9,698 bases of DNA from Bacillota bacterium (GCA_023415835.1 JAEZJK010000038.1:1-9698), one strand, 5' to 3'. Counted from the stretch's first letter, positions 1 to 6,355 are shown. Notes: generated from the letters alone by a model not told the origin. Translations and numbers: made by a program.

Positions 1-565
1 ATAATTGTTGCCCGTTAATATTAATAGTTCCAATATAAGCGTTAAAGTTCCCGCTGCTCTCCGGAGCCGGTAGGCCGGTTGCCGCAAAAGTAAGCGCATA
101 ATTACCTTCATCGGTTCGCTGAATCAAAGCCACTCCCCCGGCAATTGCCGGAAGAGCCGGGACTGCGGCTCCCGAAGGGGTTAAGACAATAGCGCAATTA
201 CGTACCGGCGCCAGCTGAATCGGGATACAAATCTGTTGTCCGACAAAGATAACATTGGAATTGGTAATTTGCGGATTAACCGCCAGGATTTGTCGGACTG
301 ACACGCCGAACCGTTGGGCGATTACTCCCAAGGTATCTCCGGAACGAACCGTGTATAACTGACCGGGACAACCTGGAGCCGGTTGGACCGGTATACAAAT
401 CACCTGACCGGGAACTATCCTGGATGGATCAGCGATTTGAGGATTGGCGTTTACCAAACTTTGAACGCTGATCTGGTACCGTCTAGCAATATTAAAAAAA
501 GTATCACCGGCTTGAATCGTATAAAGTGTCCCCTGGCACTGAGGGGGATTAGGGCTATTAATCAT
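1..565 (-). CDS. Two-LysM domain protein, soluble, 3' end outside window
   Basis: Translation gives 188 residues before the window edge, so the C-terminus is missing. Two LysM peptidoglycan/chitin-binding domains are plain: residues about 14-60 (YTIQAGDTFFNIARRY ... PGQVICIP) and 70-116 (YTVRSGDTLGVIAQRFGVSV ... VGQQICIP). Each has the GDT turn and ends in a CIP motif, and each is preceded by a short Cys-containing linker (C10, C66), so a disulfide or crosslinked form is possible. A different, Ala/Gly-rich domain starts near residue 124 and I do not recognise it. There is no signal peptide or membrane segment, which in spore formers fits a mother-cell protein targeted to the spore coat or cortex (inference). 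The ATG at 565 was chosen because GAGGAA lies about 8-10 bases upstream and the domain starts soon after. It is divergent from the gene at 747. A general LysM adhesin or enzyme with a C-terminal catalytic domain beyond the edge is the alternative. Confidence 0.85.
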   Translation of the reverse strand, partial: MINSPNPPQCQGTLYTIQAGDTFFNIARRYQISVQSLVNANPQIADPSRIVPGQVICIPVQPAPGCPGQLYTVRSGDTLGVIAQRFGVSVRQILAVNPQITNSNVIFVGQQICIPIQLAPVRNCAIVLTPSGAAVPALPAIAGGVALIQRTDEGNYALTFAATGLPAPESSGNFNAYIGTININGQQL

Positions 566-746
566 TTACCATCTTCCTCAACTTTATCTGGATTTTGATG
601 ATAGTATGATATGCCTACATTAAGGCTGATGGCACTTTCAAAAAGTAAAGTTAAAAGCTGAAAGTCGATAGTAAAACAACCTTTAGGGCGAACTTTAGGC
701 TTTGAACCTTTGACTTTAAATTTTAGGTTGAAAGGATTGTTGCCTC
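566..746. other. Divergent intergenic region between LysM gene and DUF188 gene
   Basis: These 181 bases must hold both promoters. The right half is rich in CTTT/AAAG steps, including two copies of CTTTAGG about 12 bases apart and a run of CTTTRAA-like repeats leading to 746. I see no convincing paired -35/-10 for the rightward gene. For the leftward gene, a spore-type -10-like string CATATCATA (minus strand, 613-605) sits about 40 bases before the start codon, but no matching -35 is visible. Confidence 0.4.
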
Positions 747-1202
747 ATTTTACGAATCATTGTCGATGCCGACGCTTGTCCCAAAAAATCCTTGCAAATA
801 GCTCAAAAATTAGCCCGGGACTATAATTATGAATTAATCACGGTAGCTTCTTTCAATCACCGGATTTCTAACGAAAACCATTTTGTCGTTGGGGATGAGT
901 CTCAAGCAACAGATATTGCCGTAGCCAACCTGACCCAAACAGGCGACATCGTGATCACCCAAGACTGGGGATTGGCAGCCTTGATTTTGGGCAAAAAGGC
1001 GCGGGCCATTTCGCCTCGGGGACGAATCTATACCGCTGATCAAATTGACCTGTTGTTGGAGGAGCGTAATCTTTTGGCGAGATACCGAAATGCCGGCGGC
1101 CGTACAAAAGGACCATCCAAGCAGGGCAAAGACGACTTCCGGCTCTTTGAGGCGAATCTCTTAAAACTAATTGAAAACTCATCCGCCTCCACTTCATTTT
1201 GA
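747..1202 (+). CDS. DUF188 / UPF0178 (YaiI-YqxD) family protein with probable ATT start
   Basis: The conserved N-terminus of this family, IIVDADACP, is encoded at 756-782, but the first standard start codon in frame is TTG at 792, inside the domain. The frame is closed by TGA at 729-731, and between that stop and the motif there is no ATG, GTG or TTG. ATT at 747 gives MLRIIVDADACP, the expected N-terminus, and 151 residues, the usual family length. AAAGGA (731-736) lies 10 bases upstream as a ribosome site. Later family motifs are intact: VANLTQTGDIVITQDWGLA (acidic, nuclease-like), the ISPRGRIYT segment, and the C-terminal GGRTKGPSKQGKDDFRLFE. The family is related by fold to PIN/NYN-type nucleases as I recall, but its biochemical role is not established. 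It is a single gene, divergent from the LysM gene. A sequencing error or true loss of the start codon is the alternative explanation; the intact downstream frame argues against a pseudogene. Confidence 0.88.
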   Translation: MLRIIVDADACPKKSLQIAQKLARDYNYELITVASFNHRISNENHFVVGDESQATDIAVANLTQTGDIVITQDWGLAALILGKKARAISPRGRIYTADQIDLLLEERNLLARYRNAGGRTKGPSKQGKDDFRLFEANLLKLIENSSASTSF

Positions 1203-1280
1203 CTCGGTTAATTAAAAAATGCAATCGAAATTATGTAGTATATAATAAAAGGCGTTATACCTCAATACCATAGTAGATTT

Positions 1281-1314
1281 GCCCCTCGCGCCTTGGCGTC
1301 TCTGTGAGATTTCA
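1281..1314. repeat. Fragment resembling a widespread dispersed intergenic repeat
   Basis: Read on the minus strand the segment contains TCTCACAGAGACGCC followed by AAGGCGCGAGG. This resembles, from memory, the TCTCACGCAGAGACGC-type repeat often seen between genes in many unrelated bacteria and often mistranslated as SHAETQRR-like peptides. Only one copy is present here, so its repeat nature cannot be proven from the window. Confidence 0.35.
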
Positions 1315-1329
1315 AGCTTTGACGATTAT

Positions 1330-1460
1330 ATAATACGGCCATGCGCCCTTAAATATCAAGGTAAATATTTATAAAATTTAATTAGCGGGCGCCGAAAATT
1401 CAATTTCGTCATCGGTAAAGTGATGTTATTTTCGGTAAAATATGTTAGGGCGCGTATTAT
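1330..1460. repeat. Nested inverted-repeat (foldback, MITE-like) element
   Basis: The outer arms begin with ATAATACG (1330-1337) and end with its exact complement CGTATTAT (1453-1460). Pairing continues inward through CGCCCT (1344-1349) with AGGGCG (1447-1452) and AT-rich bases to 1356 and 1440, with a 6-base bulge on the left arm and two single-base bulges. An inner 8-bp stem CCGAAAAT (1392-1399) pairs with ATTTTCGG (1428-1435). The 7-mer TTTGACG occurs just outside on both sides (1318-1324 and 1467-1473), which could be a target duplication. There is no open reading frame inside. It could be a non-autonomous mobile element or simply a structured regulatory region. Confidence 0.5.
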
Positions 1461-1467
1461 TTTTGAT

Positions 1468-1496
1468 TTGACGGATCTGGATTACTATGCTATAAT
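1468..1496 (+). promoter_or_regulatory. Sigma-A promoter of the cold shock gene
   Basis: TTGACG (1468-1473) and TATAAT (1491-1496) are separated by exactly 17 bases, close to the ideal vegetative promoter. Transcription should start near 1503, leaving a leader of about 54 bases. The leader opens with a possible 7-bp hairpin: GTGATCG (1506-1512) pairs with CGGTCAC (1527-1533) using one G-U pair. Confidence 0.85.
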
Positions 1497-1556
1497 TCTT
1501 TTCATGTGATCGTTAATAAATTGATGCGGTCACCGATTTTGTTAGGAGGAATACAT

Positions 1557-1754
1557 ATGCAAGGTAAGGTCAAATGGTTTAATTCGGACAAAGGTTTCGG
1601 TTTCATTGAAAGAGAAGGCGGCGACGATGTGTTCGTACACTTCTCCGCTATCCAAATGGATGGCTACAAGACCTTAGAAGAAGGTCAAACGGTTGAATTC
1701 GATATTGTTAAAGGCGATCGGGGCCCGCAAGCCGCGAACGTTACGAGAGCATAG
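1557..1754 (+). CDS. csp: Cold shock protein (CspA/CspB family RNA chaperone)
   Basis: A 65-residue single cold-shock (OB-fold) domain, the normal size for the family. RNP1 is at residues 12-18 (KGFGFIE) and RNP2 at 25-32 (VFVHFSAI), with the N-terminal GKVKWFN and C-terminal GPQAANVT blocks intact. These proteins bind single-stranded RNA and DNA in the cytoplasm and melt secondary structure, in cold or in general growth. The ATG at 1557 is set by AGGAGGA at 1544-1550; an in-frame extension back to 1506 lacks family homology and begins at the predicted transcript start. It is a single-gene transcript with a clear sigma-A promoter and terminator. The leader is short compared with the long cold-responsive leader of E. 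coli cspA, so strong cold induction by that mechanism cannot be assumed. Confidence 0.97.
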   Translation: MQGKVKWFNSDKGFGFIEREGGDDVFVHFSAIQMDGYKTLEEGQTVEFDIVKGDRGPQAANVTRA

Positions 1755-1770
1755 ATTTCGAATCAAACCA

Positions 1771-1806
1771 AAGGCCCTGGTAAAAAACCAGAGCCTTTTT
1801 TATTAT
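1771..1806 (+). terminator. Rho-independent terminator of the cold shock gene
   Basis: AAGGCCCTGG (1771-1780) pairs with CCAGAGCCTT (1787-1796) with a single C/A mismatch around a TAAAAA loop, followed by TTTTTATTATT. It begins 17 bases after the stop codon. Confidence 0.92.
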
Positions 1807-1922
1807 TCTCAAATACAGCTGTAAAACGATACCAAACCAAATCCTTTCCCGCTCAAAATATAGCTATCCCCTGCTCTCAGCAAGGCTCCGAAGCTTAACT
1901 CGCACTCCTGTAACTACTTTTT

Positions 1923-2744
1923 TTAGAGCCACTCCGCAACCTCTCCCAAATCAGCGGCAATTAGGTCAGGTTGAAAAGGGGAGCCTTCCAAATCGCCGAT
2001 CCGGGTCTCGCCACTTAAAACGAGGATTGAGGTAATACCCGATTGTTGACCCATGGCGATATCGGTATATAAGCGATCGCCAATCATGGCTACGGATTGA
2101 CGATCCAAATCGAATTTGACGCAAAGCGCCGCCACCATCTCCGGGTAAGGTTTACCGATAATCTTAGGGCTGACTCCTGTAGAAGCCTTAATCGCCTCAA
2201 TGAAAGACCCGCAATCCGGTATTGGACCTTCAGGGGTAGGACAGTTGAAATCGGGGTGGGTGGCGATGAACGGGACGCCGTTCCGGATTAAGTCGCAAGC
2301 CCGGCGCAATTTAGAGTAGGTTAAGGTCAGATCAAATCCCAAGACCACCGTAGCCGGATTATCACCCGCTAAATTATAACCTGCTTGCCTGAATTCTTCT
2401 TCAAGGTCCGGAGTACCGACTAAATAAATGTTATTCGAATACTGGTTGTTTTTTAAAAAATACCTAGTTGCCTCACCTGAGGTAAAAACCTGGTCCGGTT
2501 GGAGCCTAACTCCCATTTTAGTCAGTTTGGCAATGTAATAAGCAGCATTACGTGATGAGTTATTGGTCACAAAGATATATTTCTTTCCCAACTCCTCTAA
2601 TCTGCGAATAAACCCCAGCGAACATGGAAAGAGTGTATCTCCCAAATAAAAGGTACCGTCTAAATCCAGCAGAAAAGTGTTGATTTGACTTAGTTTTTGC
2701 TTCGCGTTTAAGTTGGTTGGCAGGTTATCAGGCATCAAATTCAC
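1923..2744 (-). CDS. HAD-IIA family phosphatase (NagD/AraL-like)
   Basis: A haloacid dehalogenase-superfamily hydrolase of subclass IIA with all four motifs: I, DLDGTFYLG (D27 nucleophile, D29 acid/base); II, VTNNSSR (T60); III, K198 in IIGKPYPEM; IV, GDRLYTDIAMG (D223, D228). The long C2B cap lies between motifs II and III (about residues 90-190). The family dephosphorylates sugar phosphates, nucleotides or nitrophenyl phosphate; the substrate here cannot be read from sequence. The longest frame starts with GTG at 2744, but the ATG at 2735 (270 residues) has GGGGTG about 8 bases upstream and is the likelier start; the family core begins only near residue 20, so both are possible. It follows phoU on the same strand after a 152-base gap, so it may be read through from the phosphate operon or have its own promoter. 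Confidence 0.93.
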   Translation of the reverse strand: MNLMPDNLPTNLNAKQKLSQINTFLLDLDGTFYLGDTLFPCSLGFIRRLEELGKKYIFVTNNSSRNAAYYIAKLTKMGVRLQPDQVFTSGEATRYFLKNNQYSNNIYLVGTPDLEEEFRQAGYNLAGDNPATVVLGFDLTLTYSKLRRACDLIRNGVPFIATHPDFNCPTPEGPIPDCGSFIEAIKASTGVSPKIIGKPYPEMVAALCVKFDLDRQSVAMIGDRLYTDIAMGQQSGITSILVLSGETRIGDLEGSPFQPDLIAADLGEVAEWL

Positions 2745-2896
2745 ACCCCAGTAATATCCAGTAATATTTTAATAATAATAATACTATTATGTAATATTTC
2801 GAGGGACCGGAATATTAAACCCAAATTGGACAATGCCCGGACTCCCTTTGAAAAGCAATGCCCTTGACTTTCGGACATTTATGATGCAGCGAATTT
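2745..2896. other. AT-rich spacer between phoU and the HAD gene
   Basis: Contains three copies of GTAATAT (2751-2757, 2761-2767, 2791-2797) and a perfect odd-centred palindrome ATAATACTATTAT (2778-2790), inside an almost pure AT block of about 40 bases. This may be the promoter or operator region of the HAD gene. No GC-rich terminator for phoU is visible. Confidence 0.4.
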
Positions 2897-3565
2897 TCAT
2901 TTCGTTTTAAAGGGGTGACGTTCCCCAGTCTCAATAAAGATAGTCATCTCGGAGATGTTAACGATATGATCGCCAATCCGCTCCAAATACCTGGCGACCA
3001 ATAATATGATACTTGCCTGATCTACATATTCCCGGCCTTTTTTCATCCAATCCATTAGTTCGTTAAGTAATAATAGAAAAATCCGGTCGACTTCGTCATC
3101 ATCGCCATCCATCTGTCTTGCCGCTGTTAAATCTTTCCCCAGGTGCGCCTTTAAGCCCTTGCGCATCATATCCTGAACCAACTCCGTCATTTTGGGGAGA
3201 TCGACCAGGAGTTTAAAAAAAGGTGTTTTTTCTTTTAAAGTCAGGGCCGCTTCAGCGATATCGCAGGCATAATCGCTGATCCGCTCTAATTCCCGGCCGA
3301 TTCGCATCGCTGCTATTAAAAACCGCAAATCAGCGTCAACTGGCTGTTGAAGAGAGATTAGGTCAATCGATTCCATTTCGATAGCTTCATCGATTGCGTC
3401 GATCTCGTCATCACCCGAGATTACCGTTTTGGCCAGTTTGTCATCCTGCTCAATAAAGGATTTCATAGCTTCAGCCAACCGGTTCCCGGCCAGCCGGCCC
3501 ATCTGATCCAGCTTTACACCGATTTGCTGTAACGCCCGATCATAGGCATTGATATATTTAGCCAA
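2897..3565 (-). CDS. phoU: PhoU, phosphate signalling/transport regulator
   Basis: A 222-residue all-helical protein of normal PhoU length with two three-helix repeats. Each repeat carries the metal-binding signature: RELERISDYACDIA (residues 91-104; E94, D98, D102) and RYLERIGDHIVNI (192-204; E195, D199, N203). PhoU proteins restrain phosphate uptake and the PhoR/PhoB-type response when phosphate is plentiful, acting at the inner face of the membrane. The start must be TTG at 3565 or later because TAA lies immediately upstream in frame; the TTG gives the expected N-terminal helix. The ribosome site is weak (GGGGG seven bases upstream). It lies 51 bases downstream of the Na/Pi transporter gene, so the two are probably co-transcribed and PhoU probably controls that transporter rather than a PstSCAB system, none of which is in the window. 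Confidence 0.95.
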   Translation of the reverse strand: MAKYINAYDRALQQIGVKLDQMGRLAGNRLAEAMKSFIEQDDKLAKTVISGDDEIDAIDEAIEMESIDLISLQQPVDADLRFLIAAMRIGRELERISDYACDIAEAALTLKEKTPFFKLLVDLPKMTELVQDMMRKGLKAHLGKDLTAARQMDGDDDEVDRIFLLLLNELMDWMKKGREYVDQASIILLVARYLERIGDHIVNISEMTIFIETGERHPFKTK

Positions 3566-3616
3566 TTAGTAGCCCCCAATCGGTTTAAACATTTTTCAAA
3601 CCTTAGTGCCGCCGTG

Positions 3617-5230
3617 TCAAACGATCCCCATCACGCCTTGGGCGATATTAACGGAATGGCTGTCGATGCGAAGGATAGCTTCCACTAGATCGAGATGAAT
3701 CGAGCTAGTCGCGATGGTTTTAATATTACCGCATTGCATTCGTTCAAAATGGCTGTAACGCAGGGATTTTTCTAACCGCAGAATCTTCGGGTGTTCCTTG
3801 ATGACACGGGTCGCTAAGGTTACGTCCATCTCTTCAAAAGACCTAAGCGCCAATTTGAAGTTGTTAAAAGTTTGATTGAATATTGCGGCGATCTCACCCA
3901 TTCCTTCCTCGGAAAACTCCAGATCTTCATACTTGAGTTTTCTGGCGTCTTTTGCTACTTCAGTCATAATATCCCCGATGTGTTCAAGGTCATTTGCCGT
4001 ATAAAGGATTTGAACTATTTTATTAAGCAAATCATCCTGAATGTTTGTATTACCGAGGCTGGTAAGATATTTGCTAATCTGTTTGTACAACGAATCAATA
4101 GCTTTTTCTACTATGGCAACCCGTTCGATACTGTCATCGTCCCCGTAATGAATTAAGGGCATAACCTGATTCAACATTTCGGCAACGACAATCCGTCCCA
4201 TTTCTACTGTTTGGCGATGAGCTTGATCAACCGCGAGTTCCGGCACGGAAAGTAAATTTTTATCTAAATAAACGGCTTGTTCCAGCCCTTCCTTCTTTTC
4301 AGGGATGATTAGTTTCATAATTTTCGAGATGGGTTTGGTAAAGGGCAGAAATCCAATGGCCATAGCCAATGAAAAAAAAGTATGGCAATTTGCAATCTGC
4401 CTGCTAAAATCGAATGAACTGCCCGTTACTAAACTGGTTAACGGCCGATAAAACGGAAGGAAGATCAACCCGTTGACCAGCTTAACAAGGAAATTGGCTA
4501 AAGCGGCCCGCTTAGCTTCTCTGCCCGGAGTTCCTATACTAGAAATCATCCCAGTGACTGTGCCTCCCAAATGGGATCCTAAGACAAAAGGCACAATGGC
4601 TAATGGCCCTATCAAACCTTGATTAGCCAAACTCATTAACAGCGCCAAAAAAGCCGGACTGGATTGTATCAATGCGGTAATTAACAGCCCAACGAAGAAC
4701 TCCAGTAGCGGATAGTTTTCCAACCGGACCAACGCTTCAATGACGATTGGGAACTCGCGTACCGGAGCCATTGCAGCGGTCATTACCGACATTCCATAAA
4801 AGATTAAGCCAAACCCGATAATTACCTGACCCAAACTTCGTTGCTGGGTCCGTTTCGCAAATATATAAAGATAAGCTCCGCAAAAGAGCAACGTTAAGGC
4901 CAGGCCGGTTGTTTTAAACGCAATCAATTGGGCGGTGAATGACGCTCCGACAGCTGATCCTAGTAAGACCCCAAGGGCCTGCGGCAAAGTCATTAATTTG
5001 GCGCTAACAAAACCGATAACCAGGGCCGAAGTGGCGCTGCTGCTTTGGAGTCCGATGGTAACTACCGCCCCTACCAACACGGCCATAATTGGATTGGATG
5101 TTAAAGTTTTGATCAGCTGTTTGATACGACGAGCCGCAATTTTCTGCAAACCTTCGGAACACATTTGCATCCCGAAGCTAAATAAACCCAACCCTCCGGC
5201 CAAACCAGCCAATACTGTCAGCGAATGCAT
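3617..5230 (-). CDS. Na/Pi-cotransporter family protein with C-terminal PhoU-like domain
   Basis: A 537-residue membrane protein. The N-terminal 310 residues form the duplicated Na/Pi-cotransporter (NptA/YjbB, SLC34-like) core: the first repeat has the signature QSSSATS (62-68), the second QSSPAF (189-194), each followed by a glycine-rich re-entrant segment (GSAVGASFTA, 91-100; GSHLGGTVTG, 218-227). About eight hydrophobic segments can be seen. From about residue 320 the protein is soluble and helical with a PhoU-like domain (for example ANDLEHIGDIMTEVAKDARKL), as in the usual fused form of this family. It should import phosphate with sodium, or in YjbB-like members export it. The glycine-rich segments depart from the common GxNIGTT pattern, so ion or substrate details may differ. 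ATG at 5230 follows AGGGA with 6-base spacing. It heads a likely operon with phoU. Confidence 0.93.
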   Translation of the reverse strand: MHSLTVLAGLAGGLGLFSFGMQMCSEGLQKIAARRIKQLIKTLTSNPIMAVLVGAVVTIGLQSSSATSALVIGFVSAKLMTLPQALGVLLGSAVGASFTAQLIAFKTTGLALTLLFCGAYLYIFAKRTQQRSLGQVIIGFGLIFYGMSVMTAAMAPVREFPIVIEALVRLENYPLLEFFVGLLITALIQSSPAFLALLMSLANQGLIGPLAIVPFVLGSHLGGTVTGMISSIGTPGREAKRAALANFLVKLVNGLIFLPFYRPLTSLVTGSSFDFSRQIANCHTFFSLAMAIGFLPFTKPISKIMKLIIPEKKEGLEQAVYLDKNLLSVPELAVDQAHRQTVEMGRIVVAEMLNQVMPLIHYGDDDSIERVAIVEKAIDSLYKQISKYLTSLGNTNIQDDLLNKIVQILYTANDLEHIGDIMTEVAKDARKLKYEDLEFSEEGMGEIAAIFNQTFNNFKLALRSFEEMDVTLATRVIKEHPKILRLEKSLRYSHFERMQCGNIKTIATSSIHLDLVEAILRIDSHSVNIAQGVMGIV

Positions 5231-5292
5231 CCCTCTTCCCTACTTCCGAAGGTATTACCGTAACAAGCTTACCCTTTTCGATAATTGGATAA

Positions 5293-5335
5293 TAAAAAAG
5301 AAGTCGCCGAAGAAATTTTCCTCAAACGGCTTCCC
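5293..5335 (-). terminator. Hairpin plus T-run upstream of the Na/Pi transporter gene
   Basis: On the minus strand GAAGCCG (5333-5327) pairs with CGGC-GA-CTTC (5309-5300), with a two-base bulge, followed by six T residues (5299-5294) and ATT. This has the form of an intrinsic terminator. It lies 63 bases before the transporter start and about 130 bases after the end of the gene remnant at 5463, so it either ends transcription from the left-running upstream region or acts as an attenuator in the transporter leader. Confidence 0.65.
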
Positions 5336-5462
5336 TTTTCTCAAAGCCAAATTTTCATATTAATAGTATTTCTAGCGCTAAATTATTATTCCTGCCTCTC
5401 GTTGATTAAAAATAAATTAATCCTGTTTTGATACGTCTTTACGTCACTGTAGGCAATCTAAC

Positions 5463-5693
5463 TTATGTTTCAGCCCAGGGTCGGGTTTCGGTCCGGAGCT
5501 TAGTCCTATCCCGAACCGCTTTTTCCATCATCAAAGCAAGATAAACATCTTGCGAGGCCTCGGCCATACTATAGAAAGACGGGCTACCATTTAAATAGTT
5601 AGCCATTCTTTCCAAACAAGAAGCAATCGCTATCCCTTCATCCGTCAATCTGGGGGGAATAAAAGGGTTCCGATAAACCCATTCCAGTGTCAA
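5463..5693 (-). pseudogene. C-terminal remnant of a Gfo/Idh/MocA-family oxidoreductase
   Basis: A 76-residue open frame whose sequence resembles only the extreme C-terminus of Gfo/Idh/MocA NAD(P)-dependent sugar/inositol dehydrogenases: RNPFIPPRLTDEGIAIASCL, then SFYSMAEASQDVYLALMMEK, ending RPWAET. Full members have about 330-400 residues with an N-terminal Rossmann fold, which is absent. The only start available is TTG at 5693, with no ribosome site, directly after the terminator of the wall hydrolase gene, and the frame stays open but unrelated further upstream. The best reading is a gene whose 5' four-fifths were deleted, leaving the tail and perhaps its terminator (5293-5335). A small real protein cannot be excluded. 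The family assignment is from memory of the motif pattern. Confidence 0.65.
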
Positions 5694-5731
5694 TAAATAA
5701 GTAAAGGAGGCGACCTTTCCGGTCAGCCTCC
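5693..5731 (-). terminator. Terminator of the LysM cell wall hydrolase gene
   Basis: On the minus strand GGAGGC-T-GACC (5731-5721) pairs with GGTCGCCTCC (5715-5706) across GGAAA, with one bulged T, followed by TTTACTTATTTATT. The stem starts six bases after the stop codon. The T tract is interrupted but the stem is very stable. Confidence 0.8.
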
Positions 5732-5737
5732 TAAGGT

Positions 5738-6355
5738 TTAAATCGCAAAGACATGTTGTCCGATTTGTCCGATCACTGGACGGTTCCAGATCCAGTTATA
5801 TTGGGAATATACTTTACTTGGATTATAGAAGTATAGCGCGCCCCCGGTCGGATCTTCACCTGAAATCGCAGCTTTGGCCGCTTGCAGCGACGTTGGCGAG
5901 ATCGTTTTCCAGATCTGTCCGTTAGAAACGGATTCAAATTCGCCAGGTTTAAAGATGTTTCCGGCAATTGTATGCGGAAAATCCTTAGAGTCTAATCGGT
6001 TCATGATTACTGCGCCTACCGCCACCTGGCCTTGATAAGACTCACCGCTCGCCTCGCCGCTAATTAATCTTGCCAGCAAGTAAAGATCGTTCTGGCCCCG
6101 CGAATTCTGCATTGGTTTTACTTCATAATCTGGAACCCAGAGTTTGTCTCCGCTAAATATCAAGTCTGAATTCATTCGGTTAGCATTACGCAACTCGTTA
6201 ACATTTGAACCATACCGTTTGGATATTTTATAAAGCGAGTCACCCGATTGGATCCGGTACGTCCAAGCCATGGCCGGCGAAACATAGGCCAGGCTGCTAG
6301 TGGTAAAAATCATTAAAGTAAGGATTCCTGTTAAAATTTTCTTTCCTAAGTTCAT
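5738..6355 (-). CDS. Secreted LysM + SleB/CwlJ-type (Hydrolase_2) cell wall hydrolase
   Basis: 205 residues. A signal peptide is clear: KK near the N-terminus, a hydrophobic core at about 7-24, and probable cleavage after SPAMA (residue 30). One LysM domain follows at about 32-76 (YRIQSGDSLYKISKRYGS ... GDKLWVP). The C-terminal Hydrolase_2 domain (about 92-205) starts LLARLISGEASGESYQGQVA with the conserved Glu of SGEA (E101) as the likely catalytic acid, then VIMNRL, FPHTI, GGALYFYNPSK and the terminal IGQHVFAI. The family contains SleB and CwlJ, cortex-lytic enzymes of spore germination, and their vegetative relatives, which act as peptidoglycan hydrolases. The LysM + Hydrolase_2 arrangement is common in clostridia. 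ATG at 6355 follows AAAGGGG at nine bases. It is a single-gene transcript with its own promoter and terminator. A vegetative-type promoter argues for a role beyond germination, though this is inference. Confidence 0.94.
   Translation of the reverse strand: MNLGKKILTGILTLMIFTTSSLAYVSPAMAWTYRIQSGDSLYKISKRYGSNVNELRNANRMNSDLIFSGDKLWVPDYEVKPMQNSRGQNDLYLLARLISGEASGESYQGQVAVGAVIMNRLDSKDFPHTIAGNIFKPGEFESVSNGQIWKTISPTSLQAAKAAISGEDPTGGALYFYNPSKVYSQYNWIWNRPVIGQIGQHVFAI

Larger units (their letters stand above)
1203..1467. other. Gene-free region upstream of cold shock gene
   Basis: No coding signal on either strand. It contains AT-rich DNA (1203-1260), a short piece resembling a widespread dispersed repeat (1281-1314) and a nested inverted-repeat element (1330-1460), described separately. 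I see no recognisable terminator for the DUF188 gene here: the sequence after its stop lacks a GC-rich hairpin followed by T residues. Confidence 0.5.

Noticed and set aside
598..613. SigE/SigK sporulation promoter of the LysM gene
   Set aside because: A CATATCATA -10-like string is well placed, but no matching -35 element is present at the required spacing, so it stays only a hint.
955..1224. Minus-strand open frame opposite the DUF188 gene
   Set aside because: No family resemblance and no ribosome site, while the opposite strand carries all DUF188 motifs.
1506..1556. N-terminal extension of the cold shock protein
   Set aside because: An in-frame start at 1506 adds 17 residues unlike the family and sits at the predicted transcript start; AGGAGGA points to ATG at 1557.
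4935..5363. Plus-strand open frame of 142 codons
   Set aside because: Antisense to the N-terminal membrane region of the Na/Pi transporter, which has clear family motifs; no independent signal.
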